Part shown: piece by piece, positions 51,699 through 61,600 of the stretch
Layout of the letters: every line of letters begins with the position of its first letter
Position numbering within the stretch: position 1 is the stretch's first letter
Assembly (NCBI GenBank): GCA_946479505.1
Contig: CAMLGC010000011.1
Span: forward strand, 1 to 63,227
Origin: an uncultured Sphingomonadaceae bacterium
GTDB lineage: Bacteria; Pseudomonadota; Alphaproteobacteria; Sphingomonadales; Sphingomonadaceae
Direction: 5' to 3'
DNA: 63,227 bases
Made by a program: the position numbers and the translations under genes
The notes under the pieces: generated by a model
What the model was told of the DNA's origin: nothing
The model's input: the letters and a program-made list of their open reading frames with translations, nothing else
The model's database searches: none

Positions 51699-52681
51699 TT
51701 GATAACTCCATCTTGGGGGGCGGGCAAAAAGGTCAGGCGATAGTCGCCGTTCGCAGCATCGAGACCATCGACGCGCGCCAGCTCGGCGAGCCGCCTGCCG
51801 GCGCCATTGCGGACGAGGACCGCAATGAAATCGATCGTCTCGGCGATCAGGGCGCGCGGGACGGTCACAACCGCCTCCTGGATGAGCTGTTCCATCCGTC
51901 TAAGCGCACCGATCGCGCTACCCGCATGAATGGTGCCGATGCCGCCGGGATGTCCTGTCCCCCAGGCTTTGAGCAGGTCGAGCGCTTCGGCCCCGCGAAC
52001 CTCGCCGATCGGGATGCGATCGGGGCGCAGGCGTAACGATGATCGAACCAGATCGGACAGCGATGCGACGCCGTCCTTGGTGCGCATCGCGACCAGATTG
52101 GGAGCGGCGCACTGCAATTCTCGCGTATCCTCGATCAGGACGACGCGATCCGCTGTTTTCGCGACCTCGGCGAGCAGGGCGTTGGCGAGCGTGGTCTTGC
52201 CGGTGCCCGTGCCGCCCGCGACGAGGATGTTGGCGCGGTCTGCCACCGCTTTGCGCAGCACGGCAGCCTGAAGCCGCGACATGATCTCGTCGCCGGCATA
52301 GTCATCGAGCGTGAAGACCGCGACCGCCGGCTTACGAATCGCAAACGCCGGCGCGGTCACTACCGGCGGCAAAAGCCCTTCGAACCGCTCGCCGGTCTCC
52401 GGCATTTCGGCCGAGATTCGCGGGCGGCCCGAATGCACCTCGACACCGATATGGTGGGCGACCAGCCGTATGATCCGCTCGGCATCGGCCGGCGCCAGGA
52501 TCTCGCCGGTATCGCTGAGGCCTTCGCCCAGCGAATCGATCCAAAGGCGGCCATCCGGGTTGAGCATGACTTCGATGACGGCGGGATCGGACAGCCACCT
52601 CGCGATCGACACGCCCAGCGCGGTGCGCAGCATCTTGGCGCCCCGTCCAACCGCTTCCGACCGCTTCGACTCTGTGGCCAT
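51695..52681 (-). CDS. trbB: TrbB (VirB11-like) ATPase, first gene of the trb operon
   Basis: 328 residues from ATG 52681. [45 protein letters not shown], Walker [18 protein letters not shown], the Asp box [11 protein letters not shown] and [35 protein letters not shown] are the VirB11 hallmarks. Hexameric ATPase for pilus assembly. Normally directly downstream of traG-copG; here it stands 31.6 kb away on the other strand. A CTGTTG-TT-CAACAG dyad lies 71-84 bases upstream. Confidence 0.95.
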   Translation of the reverse strand: MATESKRSEAVGRGAKMLRTALGVSIARWLSDPAVIEVMLNPDGRLWIDSLGEGLSDTGEILAPADAERIIRLVAHHIGVEVHSGRPRISAEMPETGERFEGLLPPVVTAPAFAIRKPAVAVFTLDDYAGDEIMSRLQAAVLRKAVADRANILVAGGTGTGKTTLANALLAEVAKTADRVVLIEDTRELQCAAPNLVAMRTKDGVASLSDLVRSSLRLRPDRIPIGEVRGAEALDLLKAWGTGHPGGIGTIHAGSAIGALRRMEQLIQEAVVTVPRALIAETIDFIAVLVRNGAGRRLAELARVDGLDAANGDYRLTFLPAPQDGVIK

Positions 52682-53113
52682 TTTTTCCCCGCTCCTGTCG
52701 CCGTCAAGGCGCGCTAGGCATGATGGGGATGATTAAGAGACGCAGAAAATCCTGTTGTTCAACAGCAAGATGCGATGATCGTAGTTTGTCGCAGAAATAC
52801 AGGGGATGGCGTAGGCAGCCCCATTTGGCGATGACGCGAAGACCTGCTCATGGCATCGTTTTGCTGCGGCACCTCGAGTTGATCGGTCCGCGACTCAATC
52901 CGCTGCGACATATGAGCAACGCAGTTCAAATGAGAAGCGGGCGTATGGCCCTACGGTCGTCGCGGGATTGATCATGCGCTCGCTCGACTCGCAGCCCTAG
53001 CTAAGGCTGCCGACTTTCAGCGCCTCGTGAGGATAAGCGGGCAGCTCGGCCTGTTATCTCGCCCTCTCGGCAACCTTCCACCTGACAAAGATCGAAGATC
53101 GCTGAAGCGCGTC
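52682..53113. other. 432-bp region upstream of trbB
   Basis: Gene-free; carries the trb promoter. The 52740-52800 part is less GC-rich than its surroundings. It is one presumed breakpoint of the tra/trb rearrangement. The right end touches the TraA remnant. Confidence 0.4.
52752..52765. promoter_or_regulatory. Dyad CTGTTG-TT-CAACAG upstream of trbB
   Basis: Six-base arms with a 2-base spacer, CTG and CAG at the ends as in lux-box-type sites but two bases shorter than the usual spacing. Candidate operator of the trb operon. Confidence 0.4.
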
Positions 53114-53344
53114 GCCGCGAGCGATGCCCAGCATGGCCGATTTTCCGGTGCCGGCATAGCCGACGGCGGTTGCGAGATCAGAGAGGTGCGATATGGAGCG
53201 CAGCGCGGCCTCTTGCTCCTCCCCCAGGACGAGGCCTGCACTTGCCGAGCGGGCATTGGTCCCCTCCAACGTCCGCTCGGCAAGACCACGACCGCGACGC
53301 CCGGCGAGCCGACCGGTCGCTCGCTCAAGCCGCTGCTCTGTCGC
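53114..53344 (-). pseudogene. Fragment of a TraA-type (MobQ/Ti-type) relaxase-helicase
   Basis: On the minus strand the frame reads ATEQRLERATGRLAGRRG, then LVLGEEQEAALRSISHLSDL and VGYAGTGKSAMLGIARG. EEQ-AALR and the Walker A GYAGTGKSAMLG with following AR are the start of the TraA helicase domain. After ARG the similarity stops and the frame ends soon after (VRWKVAERAR). Upstream similarity is lost too. It is a relic of another conjugation system next to the breakpoint upstream of trbB. Confidence 0.65.
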
Positions 53345-53505
53345 CGGCCGCTGGGCCGGCGGCGCTTCACGCGTGGCCGTCTTCGATAACCAAAGCAGCT
53401 ACTCCTGGCTCGGAAAGCGCCTCGGATAATGAGCCGCATCATCCAGAGGCGTCGATTTCTACGGGACGCGTGCTCTTAACAATAGCACGACCGTACCGAC
53501 ATTGA

Positions 53506-53910
53506 TCATTGCGGCTCGTCGGCGAGATCCGTGATCGCTTCGATTACCCGGCAGTCCGAGATGCGCCCGCCGTCGCAGCGAGCAATAATGTTGCCTAATT
53601 CTTCACGGAGCGCGCTCAGGCGCGCGATGCGTGCGTTTACCGTCGCAAGATGCGCCGAAGCGATATCCATCGCCTCGGCGCATTCCTTCTCCGGCTGGTC
53701 GGCGAGCGAAAGCAACGAGCGGATCTCGTGGGTCGAAAAGCCGAGGCTGCGCGCGTTGCGAACAAATCGGAGCCGTTGCAGATGCAAATGTGTGAACCTC
53801 CTGCGGCCCGAGGCGCTGCGTTCCGCTGTGGGGAGCAGACCGATCTCTTCGTAGAAGCGGATCGTGTTTACCTTCGTGCCGACGCGACGCCCGAGCTCGC
53901 CGATGCTCAT
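53506..53910 (-). CDS. MerR-family metal-responsive regulator (CadR/PbrR/ZntR-like)
   Basis: 134 residues from ATG 53910 (MSIGELGRRVGTKVNTIRFYEEIGLLP). The frame extends upstream to ATG 53970 and 53994 (His/Asp-rich GDRHHDDGG), so a longer form is possible. The wing RSASGRRRFT and helix LQRLRFVRNARSLGFSTHEIRSLLSLAD follow. Metal ligands probably are the Cys in EKECAEAM and the Cys pair in RCDGGRISDC, as in Pb/Cd/Zn sensors. It is divergent from the transporter operon, whose promoter has a MerR-type dyad. Confidence 0.87.
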   Translation of the reverse strand: MSIGELGRRVGTKVNTIRFYEEIGLLPTAERSASGRRRFTHLHLQRLRFVRNARSLGFSTHEIRSLLSLADQPEKECAEAMDIASAHLATVNARIARLSALREELGNIIARCDGGRISDCRVIEAITDLADEPQ

Positions 53911-54001
53911 GATCTCGGCCCCGCCGTCATCGTGGTGCCTGTCGCCGCTCTTGCCCATCGCTGCCGCCATGTTGTTCCTGCAATTCATTCGCAAAAACTG
54001 C

Positions 54002-54030
54002 TTGATCCTCCAGCGACTGGAGGTTGTAAA
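54002..54030 (+). promoter_or_regulatory. MerR-type operator/promoter
   Basis: TTGATC (54002-54007) as -35, a CCTCCAG-CGA-CTGGAGG dyad (54007-54023) in the spacer and TGTAAA (54025-54030) as -10. Long-spacer promoters with a central dyad are the hallmark of MerR-activated metal operons. The transporter gene starts 9 bases downstream. Confidence 0.7.
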
Positions 54031-54038
54031 GCCGCCTC

Positions 54039-54689
54039 ATGGAAGAAAGCATCGAGCAAGGCTGCGGTTGCAGCGGCGATACAAGAAGGGCCCAGCATGA
54101 TCCGGGCTATCGTCGTGCGCTGTGGCTCGTCATCCTGCTCAATCTCGGCTTCGGGGTCGTCGAGCTTGTCGGCGGGTTCCTCGCCGACAGCCAGGCGCTC
54201 AAGGCTGATTCGCTCGACTTTCTCGGTGACGGCTCGATCTCGTTCATGGGCCTCCTGGCGCTTGCATGGGGCGCGCGCGCCCGTGCGCTTGCTGCGCTGA
54301 CCCAAGGCCTATTCCTCGGCGCGCTGGGCATCGGTGTCATCGGATTCGCGGTTTGGCGTTCTCTCAACGCGCGCGTTCCAGAGGGCGACCTGATGGGCGG
54401 GATCGGCGTCGCAGCCCTGATCGTGAACGTGTCGGCGGCGCTCATCCTCGCGCGCTTCCGCGAAGGAGACGCCAATGTCCGCGCAATCTGGCTGTTCAGC
54501 CGAAACGATGCGATCGCCAACGTCGCGGTGATCATTGCAGCACTTCTGGTAATCTGGACGCACCGCGCATGGCCCGACCTCGTCGTCGCCGGAATCATCG
54601 CGCTGCTCTTTCTCCATTCCGCCATCGAGATCGTCCGGCATGCTCAAGCCGAACTTGGGATACGTCGACCGGAAGGGCTCGTCCGATGA
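54039..54689 (+). CDS. CDF-like cation transporter (first gene of the metal operon)
   Basis: 216 residues from ATG 54039. Cys-rich start (EQGCGCSGD), then about six membrane helices with CDF-like acidic motifs: DSLDFLGDGSISFMG and SRNDAIANVAVIIAA. These short cation transporters, lacking the C-terminal CDF domain, often stand beside MerR regulators in Cd, Zn or Pb resistance loci. Its stop overlaps the next start (ATGA). Direction is presumed to be export. Confidence 0.82.
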   Translation: MEESIEQGCGCSGDTRRAQHDPGYRRALWLVILLNLGFGVVELVGGFLADSQALKADSLDFLGDGSISFMGLLALAWGARARALAALTQGLFLGALGIGVIGFAVWRSLNARVPEGDLMGGIGVAALIVNVSAALILARFREGDANVRAIWLFSRNDAIANVAVIIAALLVIWTHRAWPDLVVAGIIALLFLHSAIEIVRHAQAELGIRRPEGLVR

Positions 54690-56629
54690 TTCCCTCTTGC
54701 GCGCTAAAGCGCCTGCTCCTGCCGATGTTGGTTTTGATCGCGGCGCTCGCGCCCATACCGGCCTGGGCCAACGATGCCGAAGTCCAGACCGCCTGGCGGC
54801 TGCTCGATTATGTCGGTGTCGATTATACCGGTGCGGTCGCCGACGGACACATCATCAGCACGGCAGAATACGCCGAAATGCAGGAATTTGCCGCATCGGT
54901 CCAATCGCGCATCGTGGCGCTCCCTCGAACACCCGAACAGTCTTCGCTCGTGGCTGCGGCCGCGCAGCTTCAGAGCGCGATCGCCGCCAAGGCCGATCCA
55001 CGCACGGTGCGATCGCAAGCCGATGCGCTCGCCGATGCCCTGCTCAGCGCCTATCCGGTTCCACTTGCGCCGAGCCGAACACCTGATTTGGCCCGCGGCG
55101 CGCAGCTCTATCGTGAGAATTGCGCCGCCTGCCATGGCATGTCGGGTGACGGGCATGGCCCCAATGCCGCACAGCTCGATCCGCCGCCGATTGCCTTCAC
55201 CGACCGAGCGCGGGCGCGGCAGAGGAGCCTCTTCGGTCTTTACCAGGTGATCGGTCAGGGGATCGATGGAACCGCGATGCCGAGCTTTGCGCAGCTTTCC
55301 TCCGACGATCGCTGGGCGCTGGCCTTCCATGCCGGTGCATTCGCCTATCCCGCCGATCTTGCCGATCGTGGCGAGCAGATCTGGACGTCCGATCCGGCGA
55401 TCCGCGCGCGCTTTCCCGACCTTGCTGCGCTCACGCGCGCCACACCGGCAGCACTCGCGGCCGCCATCGGGGCCAAAAAGGCCGAGGCGGTCACGGCGTT
55501 TCTCCGGCGCAATCCGGAGGCGGTGACGAGCGCCGGCCCTGCTTCGCTCAGCGTCGCACGCGACAAGCTCGCGCAGGCCGTGGCGGCGTACCGGAAGGGC
55601 GATCGGACCGCTGCCAAGGAGTTGGCGCTCTCCGCCTATCTCGATGGGTTCGAACCCGTCGAGCCGTTGCTCACCGCGCGCGACGGAACGCTCATGACGC
55701 GGATCGAAGAGGCAATGGGGGGCTTCCGCGCTGCGATCGATGACGGGAAACCGGCTGACGCGGTGCAACGTCAAGCGCAGGTGATCGGGTCGCTGCTTAC
55801 CGATGCCGAAGCCGCATTGTCGCCCGACCGCGCGAGCGCTGCCTCGGCCTTTCTCGGTGCCTTCACGATCCTTCTGCGCGAGGGCCTGGAAGCGCTGCTG
55901 ATCGTCGTCGCCATGATCGCCTTCCTGCGCAAGGCCGATCGCAGCGAGGTGGTTCGCCACGTTCATGCCGGGTGGGTCGCGGCGCTCGCGGCCGGGGTCG
56001 CAACCTGGGCGGCGGCGACCTACCTGATCGGGATCAGCGGCGCTAGCCGCGAGCTGACCGAGGGATTTGGCTCGATCTTCGCTGCGGTCGTGCTGCTCTC
56101 CGTCGGAATCTGGATGCACGGCAAGTCGAGCGCCGACCAATGGCAGCGGTACATTCGCGAGAAGCTGGACAAGGCGCTTTCGGCGCGCTCGGCCTGGTTT
56201 CTATTCCTGCTCGCCTTCGTCGTCGTCTATCGCGAGGTGTTCGAGACGATCCTCTTTTATGCAGCGCTGTGGACCCAAGGGAATGGCGGCGCGATTCTTG
56301 GAGGCGCCGGCGCCGCGATCCTCGTGCTCGGCATCATCGGCTGGGCGATGCTACGCTACAGCCGCAAGCTGCCGATCGCGCAATTCTTCGCCTATAGCTC
56401 GGCGCTCATTGCCGTGCTCGCGGTCGTGCTTGCCGGTAAGGGTGTCGCGGCGCTCCAAGAGGCCGGCATCATCGATATCGCGCCGCTCGCCAACTTCCCA
56501 CGAGTTGCGATGCTCGGCATCTTTCCCTCGGTGCAGGTGGTGGCCGCACAGTTGCTCGCGCTTGCAGTGGTCGCGATCGGCTTCTGGTTGAACGGGTGCC
56601 GCGGCCGAGAAACGATCGCTGCCGAGTAA
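54686..56629 (+). CDS. Cytochrome c-FTR1 family permease (PbrT-like)
   Basis: 647 residues from ATG 54686. A signal peptide (LLLPMLVLIAALAPIPAWA) leads to a periplasmic part with a cytochrome c site (ENCAACHGMSGDGHGPNA, about residues 149-166) and then an FTR1 permease domain with REGLEALLIVVAMIAFL and REVFETILFYAALW, the RExxE iron-binding motifs. FTR1 permeases import iron; the fused cytochrome form next to a MerR regulator resembles PbrT, proposed for Pb(II) uptake in Cupriavidus. Substrate here is inferred from context. Confidence 0.87.
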   Translation: MIPSCALKRLLLPMLVLIAALAPIPAWANDAEVQTAWRLLDYVGVDYTGAVADGHIISTAEYAEMQEFAASVQSRIVALPRTPEQSSLVAAAAQLQSAIAAKADPRTVRSQADALADALLSAYPVPLAPSRTPDLARGAQLYRENCAACHGMSGDGHGPNAAQLDPPPIAFTDRARARQRSLFGLYQVIGQGIDGTAMPSFAQLSSDDRWALAFHAGAFAYPADLADRGEQIWTSDPAIRARFPDLAALTRATPAALAAAIGAKKAEAVTAFLRRNPEAVTSAGPASLSVARDKLAQAVAAYRKGDRTAAKELALSAYLDGFEPVEPLLTARDGTLMTRIEEAMGGFRAAIDDGKPADAVQRQAQVIGSLLTDAEAALSPDRASAASAFLGAFTILLREGLEALLIVVAMIAFLRKADRSEVVRHVHAGWVAALAAGVATWAAATYLIGISGASRELTEGFGSIFAAVVLLSVGIWMHGKSSADQWQRYIREKLDKALSARSAWFLFLLAFVVVYREVFETILFYAALWTQGNGGAILGGAGAAILVLGIIGWAMLRYSRKLPIAQFFAYSSALIAVLAVVLAGKGVAALQEAGIIDIAPLANFPRVAMLGIFPSVQVVAAQLLALAVVAIGFWLNGCRGRETIAAE

Positions 56630-56640
56630 GGGAGATGCTG

Positions 56641-57279
56641 ATGGCTGATCAATGCTGCTCGGCGAAAGCCAAGGAACTCGAGGCCCTCGCCGGCCGCCAC
56701 GAACAGCGGCGCGTGCTCATCGTGGTTTTGGTGATCAACGCGCTGATGTTCGTCGTCGAGTTTGGTGCTGGGCTGGCGGCAGGCTCAAGCGCGCTCATGG
56801 CGGATTCGGTCGATAATCTCGGAGACGCGTTCGTCTATGCGTTGAGCCTGTTCGCGCTCGCGCGGGGGCCACGCTGGGAAGCGGCGGCAGCGCTTACCAA
56901 GGGAATAATCATTCTGGCATTCGGTCTCGCGGTAATCGTCGAACTCGGTGTCAAGATCGCTTACGGTGTTCCCCCGTCGAGCACGCTGATGCTGATCTTC
57001 GGCGCACTCGCGCTTGTCGCCAATCTGAGCTGCCTCGGAATGCTATGGCGCTTCCGACGTCTGAACGTGAACATGAGCAGCACCTTTGAATGCTCGCGCA
57101 ACGACGTGATCTCCAACCTCGGCGTTCTCGCCGCCGCCGGCTTGGTTGCTGCGACCGCATCTGCGTGGCCAGATATCCTTGTCGGCGGCGTTATCGCACT
57201 GCTGTTCCTGCGTTCGGCATTCCGCGTCCTAGGTGAGGCATGGTCCGCTTGGCAGAAAGCCGCGCGCGATCACGGCTGA
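56641..57279 (+). CDS. CDF-like cation transporter (third gene of the metal operon)
   Basis: 212 residues from ATG 56641 (MADQCCSAKAKELE), chosen over ATG 56635 because GGGAG is better spaced. Two adjacent Cys at the N terminus; membrane motifs DSVDNLGDAFVYAL and CSRNDVISNLGVLAAA, close in type to the product of 54039-54689. Two such transporters flanking an FTR1-type permease suggest a metal-resistance cassette rather than nutrition. The operon ends here. Confidence 0.82.
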   Translation: MADQCCSAKAKELEALAGRHEQRRVLIVVLVINALMFVVEFGAGLAAGSSALMADSVDNLGDAFVYALSLFALARGPRWEAAAALTKGIIILAFGLAVIVELGVKIAYGVPPSSTLMLIFGALALVANLSCLGMLWRFRRLNVNMSSTFECSRNDVISNLGVLAAAGLVAATASAWPDILVGGVIALLFLRSAFRVLGEAWSAWQKAARDHG

Positions 57280-57407
57280 TCCGCGCGCCGTGCGCAGTGC
57301 CGCAACCGGCTGCATGACTGCCTCGCATTTCGTTGGTGCCCAGGCTGATTGCTGCGAAGCTAGCGAACTGACGGCGCGACTGTGCTTCGGATAATCGCCA
57401 GATTTAC

Positions 57408-58328
57408 CTACGGATGGACATTCTCGGCATCGCCGCAGGCTTCGCGCTCGGTTTGGATCGTGCAGTGCGCGATCTCGAACTCATCCTCCATCGCGGCGGT
57501 CACCGTCTTGCGGACGCGCTCGGCATCGGCGTCCGCTGCGAGGACGACATGCGCGGTGCAGCTCACGTCGTTGGTCGACATTGACCAGACATGAAGGTCA
57601 TGGACATCCGCCACGCCATCAACGGCTGCGATCCTATCGCGGATCTGCCCCAAATCCAGGTCTCTCGGCACACCTTCGAGAAGGACGTTGGCGGTGTCGC
57701 GCAACAGCACCCATGTCCTGGGCAGCACCCATAAGCCGATGCCGATCGCGACAACGGGGTCGATCCAGGTGGCGCCGGTGAAACGGATCGCGAGCGCGCC
57801 CGCGATCACGCCAACCGAGCCCAGCATGTCCGCCCAGACCTCGAGATAGGCGCCCTTGACGTTGAGGCTCTTGTCCTTGCCCGCCATCAGGAGGCGCATC
57901 GAGACGAAGTTGACGATCAGCCCGACGATGGCGACGACCAGCATGCCCGTCGATTGGACGCTCTCGGGATTGCGCAGGCGCTGAATGCCCTCGACGAGGA
58001 CATAGATCGCGATCGCGAACAGCATCAGCGCGTTGAACGCCGCCGCCAGAATCTCGAAACGCTTGTAGCCATAGGTGCGCTTGTCGTCGGGCGCCTTCTG
58101 CCCGACCTTGATCGCGATCAGCGCGATCGCGAGCGCGGCGACGTCGGTCAGCATGTGCCCGGCGTCGGAGAGCAATGCGAGGCTGTTGAAGATGAACGCG
58201 CCCGCGACCTCGGCGGCGAGATAGATGGTCGTCAGCGCGAGCGCGATGCTCAGCATCTTCGTATTGGCGCCCGCGGTGTGATCGTGCGCGTGCCCGCCAT
58301 GGGCGTGCCCTTGGTGTCCGCCGCTCAC
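57408..58328 (-). CDS. czcD: CDF zinc/cadmium/cobalt exporter CzcD
   Basis: 306 residues from ATG 58328, overlapping the DUF190 stop (ATGA). His-rich N terminus (GGHQGHAHGGHAHDHT); SDAGHMLTDVAALAIAL carries the HxxxD motif of TM2; TM5 reads YLEVWADMLGSVGVI, with Glu at the first ligand position instead of His. The C-terminal ferredoxin-like domain (VADVHDLHVWSMSTNDVSCTAHVVL) is complete. It is the last gene of the czc operon. Exports Zn, Cd or Co from the cytoplasm. Confidence 0.93.
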   Translation of the reverse strand: MSGGHQGHAHGGHAHDHTAGANTKMLSIALALTTIYLAAEVAGAFIFNSLALLSDAGHMLTDVAALAIALIAIKVGQKAPDDKRTYGYKRFEILAAAFNALMLFAIAIYVLVEGIQRLRNPESVQSTGMLVVAIVGLIVNFVSMRLLMAGKDKSLNVKGAYLEVWADMLGSVGVIAGALAIRFTGATWIDPVVAIGIGLWVLPRTWVLLRDTANVLLEGVPRDLDLGQIRDRIAAVDGVADVHDLHVWSMSTNDVSCTAHVVLAADADAERVRKTVTAAMEDEFEIAHCTIQTEREACGDAENVHP

Positions 58329-58675
58329 CGGTCCTGCTCCGGCACGCCGAGCGCGAGCACCTCGACACGCTCGAGCGTGATGAGGCCGATATGGTGGAGG
58401 TCGCCCAGACGCTGCTCGACGAAATAGCGAAGTTTGCTCTCGCTATCGACGATCTCGACCACGATCGGAAGGTTGTCGCCGACCCCGAGCGCATGGTGAT
58501 GGTGGATCGGCGCCGCCTTGCCCCCGAAGCCGATCCGGCCTCGCAGTGCGGTGGCGCCCGCAAGCCCCGCCTCGCGCGCGCGGCGGACGATCTCGTCCAC
58601 CACGCGCTGATCGCCGACATGGGCATTCTCGTCGGTGTAGAGCCGGAGCAGCATCTTTCTCGTGTTGTCGGTCAT
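58325..58675 (-). CDS. DUF190 (PII-like) protein
   Basis: 116 residues from ATG 58675 behind GGAGAGGAGAAAGG. KMLLRLYTDENAHVGDQRVVDEIVRRAREAGLAGATALRGRIGFGG and LPIVVEIVDSESKLRYFVEQ show the DUF190 pattern, a PII-like trimeric fold. It is often found with fluoride or heavy-metal exporters. Between czcA and czcD it may sense metal or nucleotide status; function is unproven. Confidence 0.88.
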   Translation of the reverse strand: MTDNTRKMLLRLYTDENAHVGDQRVVDEIVRRAREAGLAGATALRGRIGFGGKAAPIHHHHALGVGDNLPIVVEIVDSESKLRYFVEQRLGDLHHIGLITLERVEVLALGVPEQDR

Positions 58676-58691
58676 GGCCTTTCTCCTCTCC

Positions 58692-61600
58692 TTATTGTGC
58701 AGGGACCGGAACGGCATCCGCGTCGATCCGCTCGCGCTTCGCCTGCCGGCCGAGCACGAGCTTGCTCACCGCCGGCAGCACGAAGAGCGTCAGGATGGTC
58801 GCGGTGATGAGGCCGCCGATCACGGTGATGGCGAGCGGCTTCTGCACCTCTGCGCCGGTTCCGTGCGCGATCGCCATCGGCACGAAGCCCAGTGAGGGCA
58901 CGATCGCCGTCATCAGCACCGATCGGAAGCGCTCCATTGCACCGCCTTCGATCGCGGCATTCAGCTCCATTCCCGATCGCAACCGCGCCTGGATGCTGGT
59001 CATCATCACCAGCCCGTTGAGCACCGACACGCCGAACAGCACGATGAACCCAACTGCGGCCGAGACGGAGAAGAGCTGCCCGCTCAAGAGCAGCGCGAAC
59101 ACGCCGCCCGAGATCGCGAGCGGCACGATGGCGAAGATCGCCGCCGCCATTGCCGCGCTTTCGAGCGCCATGAACAGCAGGACGAAGATCATCACCGCCA
59201 CAATCGGGATGACGATCGCCATCCGCCGCGACGCCGATTGCAGGCTTTCGAACTGGCCGCCCCATTCGAGGTATGTGCCGGTCGGCAGCGTCACCTGGTC
59301 GCGAATCTTCGCTTGGGCCTCGGCCACGAACGTCCCGACATCGCGCCCGCGGACGTTGGTCTGGATCACCACCCGGCGCTTGCCGCTCTCGCGGCTGATC
59401 TGGTTGAGGCCGTCGGTCTCCTCGAAGTTGACGAGCTGACGCAGCGGCACGGTGGCGCTGGCACCCGACATGCTCTCGGGAAGCGCAATCGGGATAGCAC
59501 CGATCGCGTCGATGTTCTCGCGCGTGGCGTCCGGCATACGCACGACGATGTCGAAGCGTCGGTCGCCCTCGAACACCACCCCGGCTTCTTTGCCGCCGAG
59601 CGCCGCGGATACGGTGTCGGCGACCTCCTCGACCGACAGTCCGAGCCCCGCGATCGCGGTCCGGTCGAACTGGAAGTCGAGCGTCGGGAATCCGCCCGTC
59701 TGCTCGACCCGGACGTCGGCAGAACCGTCGATCGATCGGAGCACGTTGCCGATCTCGGTCGCCGTGCTCGTCATCTGATCGAGATCGTCGCCATAGAGCT
59801 TTATCGCGACATCGCCGCGCACGCCCGAGATGAGCTCGTTGAAGCGCATTTCGATCGGCTGGGTGAACTCGTAGCTATTGCCGACCAGCGTCTCGAGCTT
59901 CGCACTCATCTGCTCGATGAGCTCTTCCTTGGGCAAATCGGGATCGGGCCATTCCTCCTGGGGTTTGAGGATCACGAATCCGTCCGACTGGTTGGGCGGC
60001 ATCGGATCGGATGCGACCTCGGCGGTGCCGGTCTTCGAGAAGACATATTGCACCTGTGGAAAGCTCGAGATCACGCGCTCCACCTTGCGCTGCATGTCCA
60101 GCGACTGCTCGATCGAGGTCGAAGGAATGCGGAGCGCTGAAACGGCGAGATTCTTCTCGTCGAGCCTCGGGATGAACTCACTGCCGATGAACTGGAAGGC
60201 GACCGCCGACAGCGCGAACACGCCGACGCCGATCCCGATCGTCGCCCACGGCCTCGCCATCGCCTTGGGCAGCCCGCGCGCGTAGCGCTCCTTGGCCCAG
60301 GCGATGATCTTCACCTCCTTCTCGGCGACGCGCCCGCGGATCAGCACGGCGAGCATCGCCGGCACGAAGGTGAGAGACAGGACAAATGCGCCGGCGAGCG
60401 CGAGCATCACCGTGATCGCCATCGGCGAGAAGGTCTTCCCCTCGACGCCCTGGAAGGTGAGCAACGGCGCAAACACCATGAAGATGATCGCCTGCCCGAA
60501 CAGCGACGGGCGGATCATCTCCTTGACCGAGCCCGAGACCTCCTCGAGCCGCTCGCCCACGTTGAGCAAGCGCCCTTCGTGCTCCTGTCGTTCGGCCATG
60601 CGTCTCAGGAAGTTCTCGACGATGATGACCGTGCCGTCGACGATCAGACCGAAGTCGAGCGCGCCCAGGCTCATAAGATTACCCGGCACGTTCAGCTCGT
60701 TCATGCCGATCGCCATCAGCAGGAACGAGAACGGTATGACGAGCGCGGTGATGATTGCAGCGCGGATGTTGCCGAGCAGCAGGAACAGCGACGCGATCAC
60801 CAGCAGCGCGCCTTCGGTCAGGTTCTTCTGGATCGTCTCGATGGTGGCGTTGACCAGTTGTGACCGGTCCAGCACCACCTCAAGCCTGATGTCGGGCGGG
60901 AGCGACGTCTTGATTTCTTCGAGCCGCTCGCCCGCATCACGCGCGACGGTCCGGCTGTTCTCGCCAAGGAGCATGAGCGCGGTCCCGATGACCGCCTGTT
61001 CGCCATTCTGTGAGGCTGCGCCCGTGCGCAGGTCGCCGCCGATCGTCACATCAGCGACATCGCGCACGCGCACCGGAACGCCCTCGCGGTTGGCGACGAC
61101 GGCGTTGCCGATCTGGTCGATCCCCGTGATCCGGGCATCGACACGCGCAAGGAACGCTTCGCCGCCGCGGTTGATGTAGTTGGCGCCGACCGCGACATTG
61201 TTGCGTTCGAGCGCTTCGGCTAGCTCGGTGAATGAGATGCCGTAGGACGCGAGCCGCGCGGGATCGGGCTGGACGAGATACTGCTTCTCATAGCCGCCGA
61301 TCGAATCAATCCCGGCAATGCCCGGAACGGTGCGCATCTGGAGCGCGACGATCCAGTCCTGCACGGTGCGAAGATACGCCGCCTTGGCGACCTCGGTCGT
61401 CAACCGATTGCCTTCGGGCGTCAGATAGGAGCCGTCGCTTTGCAGGCCGGGCTTGCCGTCCACCACCTTTGTCTTGCCCGGATCGGCATAGCGGATCGAC
61501 CACATCAGCACCTCGCCGAGACCGGTCGAAACCGGCCCCATCGTCGGCTGGACACCGGCGGGAAGCTGATCGCCGAGCGCGTTGAGGCGCTCGGCCACCT

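Noticed and set aside
54704..56140. A 478-codon minus-strand frame opposite the FTR1 permease
   Set aside because: Arg/Gly-rich shadow frame without ribosome site; the plus strand carries clear heme and RExxE motifs.
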